Source: Rhodopirellula islandica (lineage in GTDB: Bacteria > Planctomycetota > Planctomycetia > Pirellulales > Pirellulaceae). From it: a DNA stretch of 64,000 bases. Shown one piece after another: positions 62,408 to 64,000 of this stretch. The position numbers and the translations under genes were made by a program. Where the stretch lies: positions 278,718-342,717 of the forward strand of contig NZ_LECT01000016.1 of assembly GCF_001027925.1 (NCBI RefSeq). The letters run 5' to 3'. Under the pieces are notes generated by a model. It made no database searches. It was not told the DNA's origin and saw only the letters and a program-made list of their open reading frames with translations. The first letter of the stretch is position 1; every line of letters starts with the position of its first letter.

Positions 62408-63763
62408 GTGTTGTTTGTGCCGATCTCGACCGACGCGCCCATTTATCACTGGCCGATCGCCACCGTCAGCCTGATCGTTGCCAATGTGCTCGCCTTCAGT
62501 GTTTGCGTCTGGGGGCTGGTCACTGGAAACATTGACTACGAAACGTTGGAACGCTTCGCTCTTTCGTACGAAACGATCCATCCGGTCCAGTGGGTGACCA
62601 GCGTTTTTCTGCACGCTGGTCCGTTTCACTTGATGGGCAACATGTTCTTCCTGTGGGCGTTCGGTCTGATCGTGGAAGGCAAAGTTGGTGCGTGGAAGTT
62701 CTTGCTCATCTATTTGGGCATTGCTGTTGGCGAATGCGTTGTCGAACAGCTGATGATGTTGGTCCTCGTCGGCGAAGGGTATTCACTGGGGGCCTCCTCA
62801 GCCGTGTTCGGATTGATGATGATTGCTTTGATTTGGGCACCTGAAAACGACGTCGAATGTGTGTTGGTCTTTGGGTTGTTCTTGCTCATCCGAGCCTTCG
62901 CGTTTGAAATCAAAGTCGTCACGCTCGCGATGCTGTTCTTGTTTCTGCAAGTCGTTGAAATGTTCGTCGCGGGGTTCTCCGTCTCGTCTGGGGTGCTGCA
63001 TATGCTCGGTGCACTCGTTGGCGCACCCATCGGGCTCTGGATGCTGCACACGGGTCGTGTTGACTGCGAGAACTGGGACGTCATTTCCCGCAACGAGTGG
63101 TTGCAGGAATACGAGTGGCTCTGCCCACCGTCGCGTCGCGAAGCCATTCAGCGGGAAGCGGCCATTGCGTACGATCCTGTGGCGGCGGCCTTGGCGAGCA
63201 AGCATTCGCAAGTCGATGCGAAATCCACCTACGCTCAACGGCAATCGGCGTCGGCCACGCCAGTGAAAACCAAGCGTGGGTTCCTTGGCAAGAAAAAGCG
63301 TGGCCCCAACGATGCTGCCGCAGCCGCTCAAGCCGCGATGACCGCGTCGCAATCGCACTCCGAGTTCAATCGCCTGTCGATGCTGCTACGACAAGCCCTC
63401 GCGAGCGGCAGTTTGAGCGTCGCCAACTCCCACTTTGCCAAGCTGGACCAACTCGCCATCGCCACGGGGTTGTCCGACAAGACCCTGTTTGACTTGGCCA
63501 AACTCTATGCCGCAGGGAAACAGTTCGTTCCCGCAGCGGGCCCACTGCAAATCATCGCTGACCGCGACGGTTCGCTGTCCAACGAAGCACGCTTGCGACT
63601 GGCCCAGATCCAGTTCAAAGTCATGCGCCGCGCCGATCTCGCGACGGCCTCCTTGAATCAAATTCATGTGGACGAGAAGAAGCCCACCGAGTCCCAGCAA
63701 CAAACGCTTGCCCGCCGAGACCAACTGCTCACCCTGTGCCGAGCAGTCGCCACGCCTCCGTGA
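62408..63763 (+). CDS. Rhomboid-family intramembrane serine protease
   Basis: This 451-residue protein starts at GTG with AAGGAG seven bases upstream; the frame is open further but without support. Six or seven spans lie in residues ~10-225. The rhomboid motifs HLMGNMFFLWAFG, catalytic GASSAVFG (Ser) and late HMLGALVGAP (His) are present. The ~225-residue cytosolic tail has a basic linker and helical, TPR-like repeats, which is longer than in most rhomboids and may dock substrates or partners. Confidence 0.88.
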   Translation: MLFVPISTDAPIYHWPIATVSLIVANVLAFSVCVWGLVTGNIDYETLERFALSYETIHPVQWVTSVFLHAGPFHLMGNMFFLWAFGLIVEGKVGAWKFLLIYLGIAVGECVVEQLMMLVLVGEGYSLGASSAVFGLMMIALIWAPENDVECVLVFGLFLLIRAFAFEIKVVTLAMLFLFLQVVEMFVAGFSVSSGVLHMLGALVGAPIGLWMLHTGRVDCENWDVISRNEWLQEYEWLCPPSRREAIQREAAIAYDPVAAALASKHSQVDAKSTYAQRQSASATPVKTKRGFLGKKKRGPNDAAAAAQAAMTASQSHSEFNRLSMLLRQALASGSLSVANSHFAKLDQLAIATGLSDKTLFDLAKLYAAGKQFVPAAGPLQIIADRDGSLSNEARLRLAQIQFKVMRRADLATASLNQIHVDEKKPTESQQQTLARRDQLLTLCRAVATPP

Positions 63764-63885
63764 CCGCCAACGACGATCCAATCCAAATCCATCTCCTCCA
63801 TATGGTGCCAGCCACCTTCATTTGACTTTGCTGCGGCGATGCATACGATGCTTTTGTCTTGCCAATCCCTTTGGAGAGCAGAGCG

Positions 63886-64000
63886 ATGCCGCGGCCTCAG
63901 CGATGTGAACAGTTTGATCCAAACGAAGTGGGAATCGTGCACGTGGTCCAGCGATGTGTGCGACGCGCCTTCCTCGCAGGGGTCGACCAAGCGACTGGCA
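63886..64000 (+). CDS. Y1/REP-associated transposase-like gene, 5' part (cut by window end)
   Basis: An open frame starts at ATG behind a GGAGAG site and runs to the last base. The 38 visible residues (MPRPQRCEQFDPNEVGIVHVV then QRCVRRAFLAGVDQATG) look like the start of planctomycete TnpA/Y1-type (REP-associated tyrosine) transposases, in which VxHxxQR is followed later by the HUH motif. The catalytic part lies outside the window, so the call rests on the N-terminal pattern. Confidence 0.5.
   Translation, partial: MPRPQRCEQFDPNEVGIVHVVQRCVRRAFLAGVDQATG

Overview
The window is a GC-rich bacterial chromosome segment that reads as a planctomycete of the Pirellulaceae, most probably Rhodopirellula or a close relative. 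This is judged from family content, not from a database match. The signs are a DUF1559 prepilin-like protein with the H-X9-DG motif, paired secreted sulfatases, DUF1573, DUF1571 and DUF1080 proteins, many secreted or lipoprotein genes of unknown function, and several families of short interspersed palindromic repeats. No rRNA, tRNA or CRISPR array was seen.

Layout. (1) 1-5724: the end of a flagellar export/motor cluster on the plus strand: fliG (5' cut by the window edge), fliH, fliI, fliJ, a MotE-like gene and fliK, mostly joined by ATGA overlaps. (2) 5725-6575: a gene-free repeat tract with a heptamer tandem array and a 175-bp direct duplication. (3) 6576-12046: a secreted FAD oxidoreductase, a DUF1573 protein and a large putative lipoprotein. 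(4) 12036-13831: a decayed Ser/Thr kinase (no N-lobe, in-frame TGA) next to two palindromic elements. (5) 13832-19723: a DUF1559 pair, a LamG-phosphoesterase, a DMT permease and a secreted esterase. (6) 19822-26118: ribBA with a stand-alone LigD 3'-phosphoesterase-like gene, then two envelope proteins. (7) 26200-32565: a GYF_2 protein, a DUF4129 membrane protein, a pore-less voltage-sensor protein and two secreted proteins. (8) 32566-36730: an accessory island, AT-richer by eye, with an integron-cassette-like unit, two small secreted or membrane proteins, a HEPN-wHTH protein and three copies of a REP-like palindrome. (9) 36731-47083: tmk and a partner on minus; on plus a long, tightly packed run of a LarA-like gene, a Nudix hydrolase, a complete Mn/Zn/Fe ABC importer whose two permeases both carry DtxR-like tails, and a TMTC-like TPR protein. 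(10) 47185-52072: two sulfatases, a beta-rich lipoprotein and a TPR protein. (11) 52095-63763: a minus-strand series (K+ channel, DinB-like, LRR lipoprotein; TadA, DUF1080; VWA protein; MFS transporter), a VanZ gene and a rhomboid protease. (12) 63886 to the end: the start of a Y1/REP-associated transposase-like gene.

How the genes work together. The flagellar block supplies the export ATPase complex (FliH-FliI-FliJ) and hook-length control. The metal block is a self-contained importer with binding protein, ATPase and two permeases, and its sensing domains appear to be built into the permeases. The sulfatases, esterase, phosphoesterase and FAD oxidoreductase fit a marine, polysaccharide-degrading life style.

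The least ordinary items are the HEPN-wHTH gene with its REP-like flanks, the attC-like hairpin after a small cassette gene, the twice-broken kinase, the permease-DtxR fusions and the voltage sensor without a pore. All functional calls rest on reading motifs by eye. Start sites were moved downstream of the longest reading frame wherever a signal peptide, Shine-Dalgarno sequence, ATGA overlap or repeat boundary argued for it.
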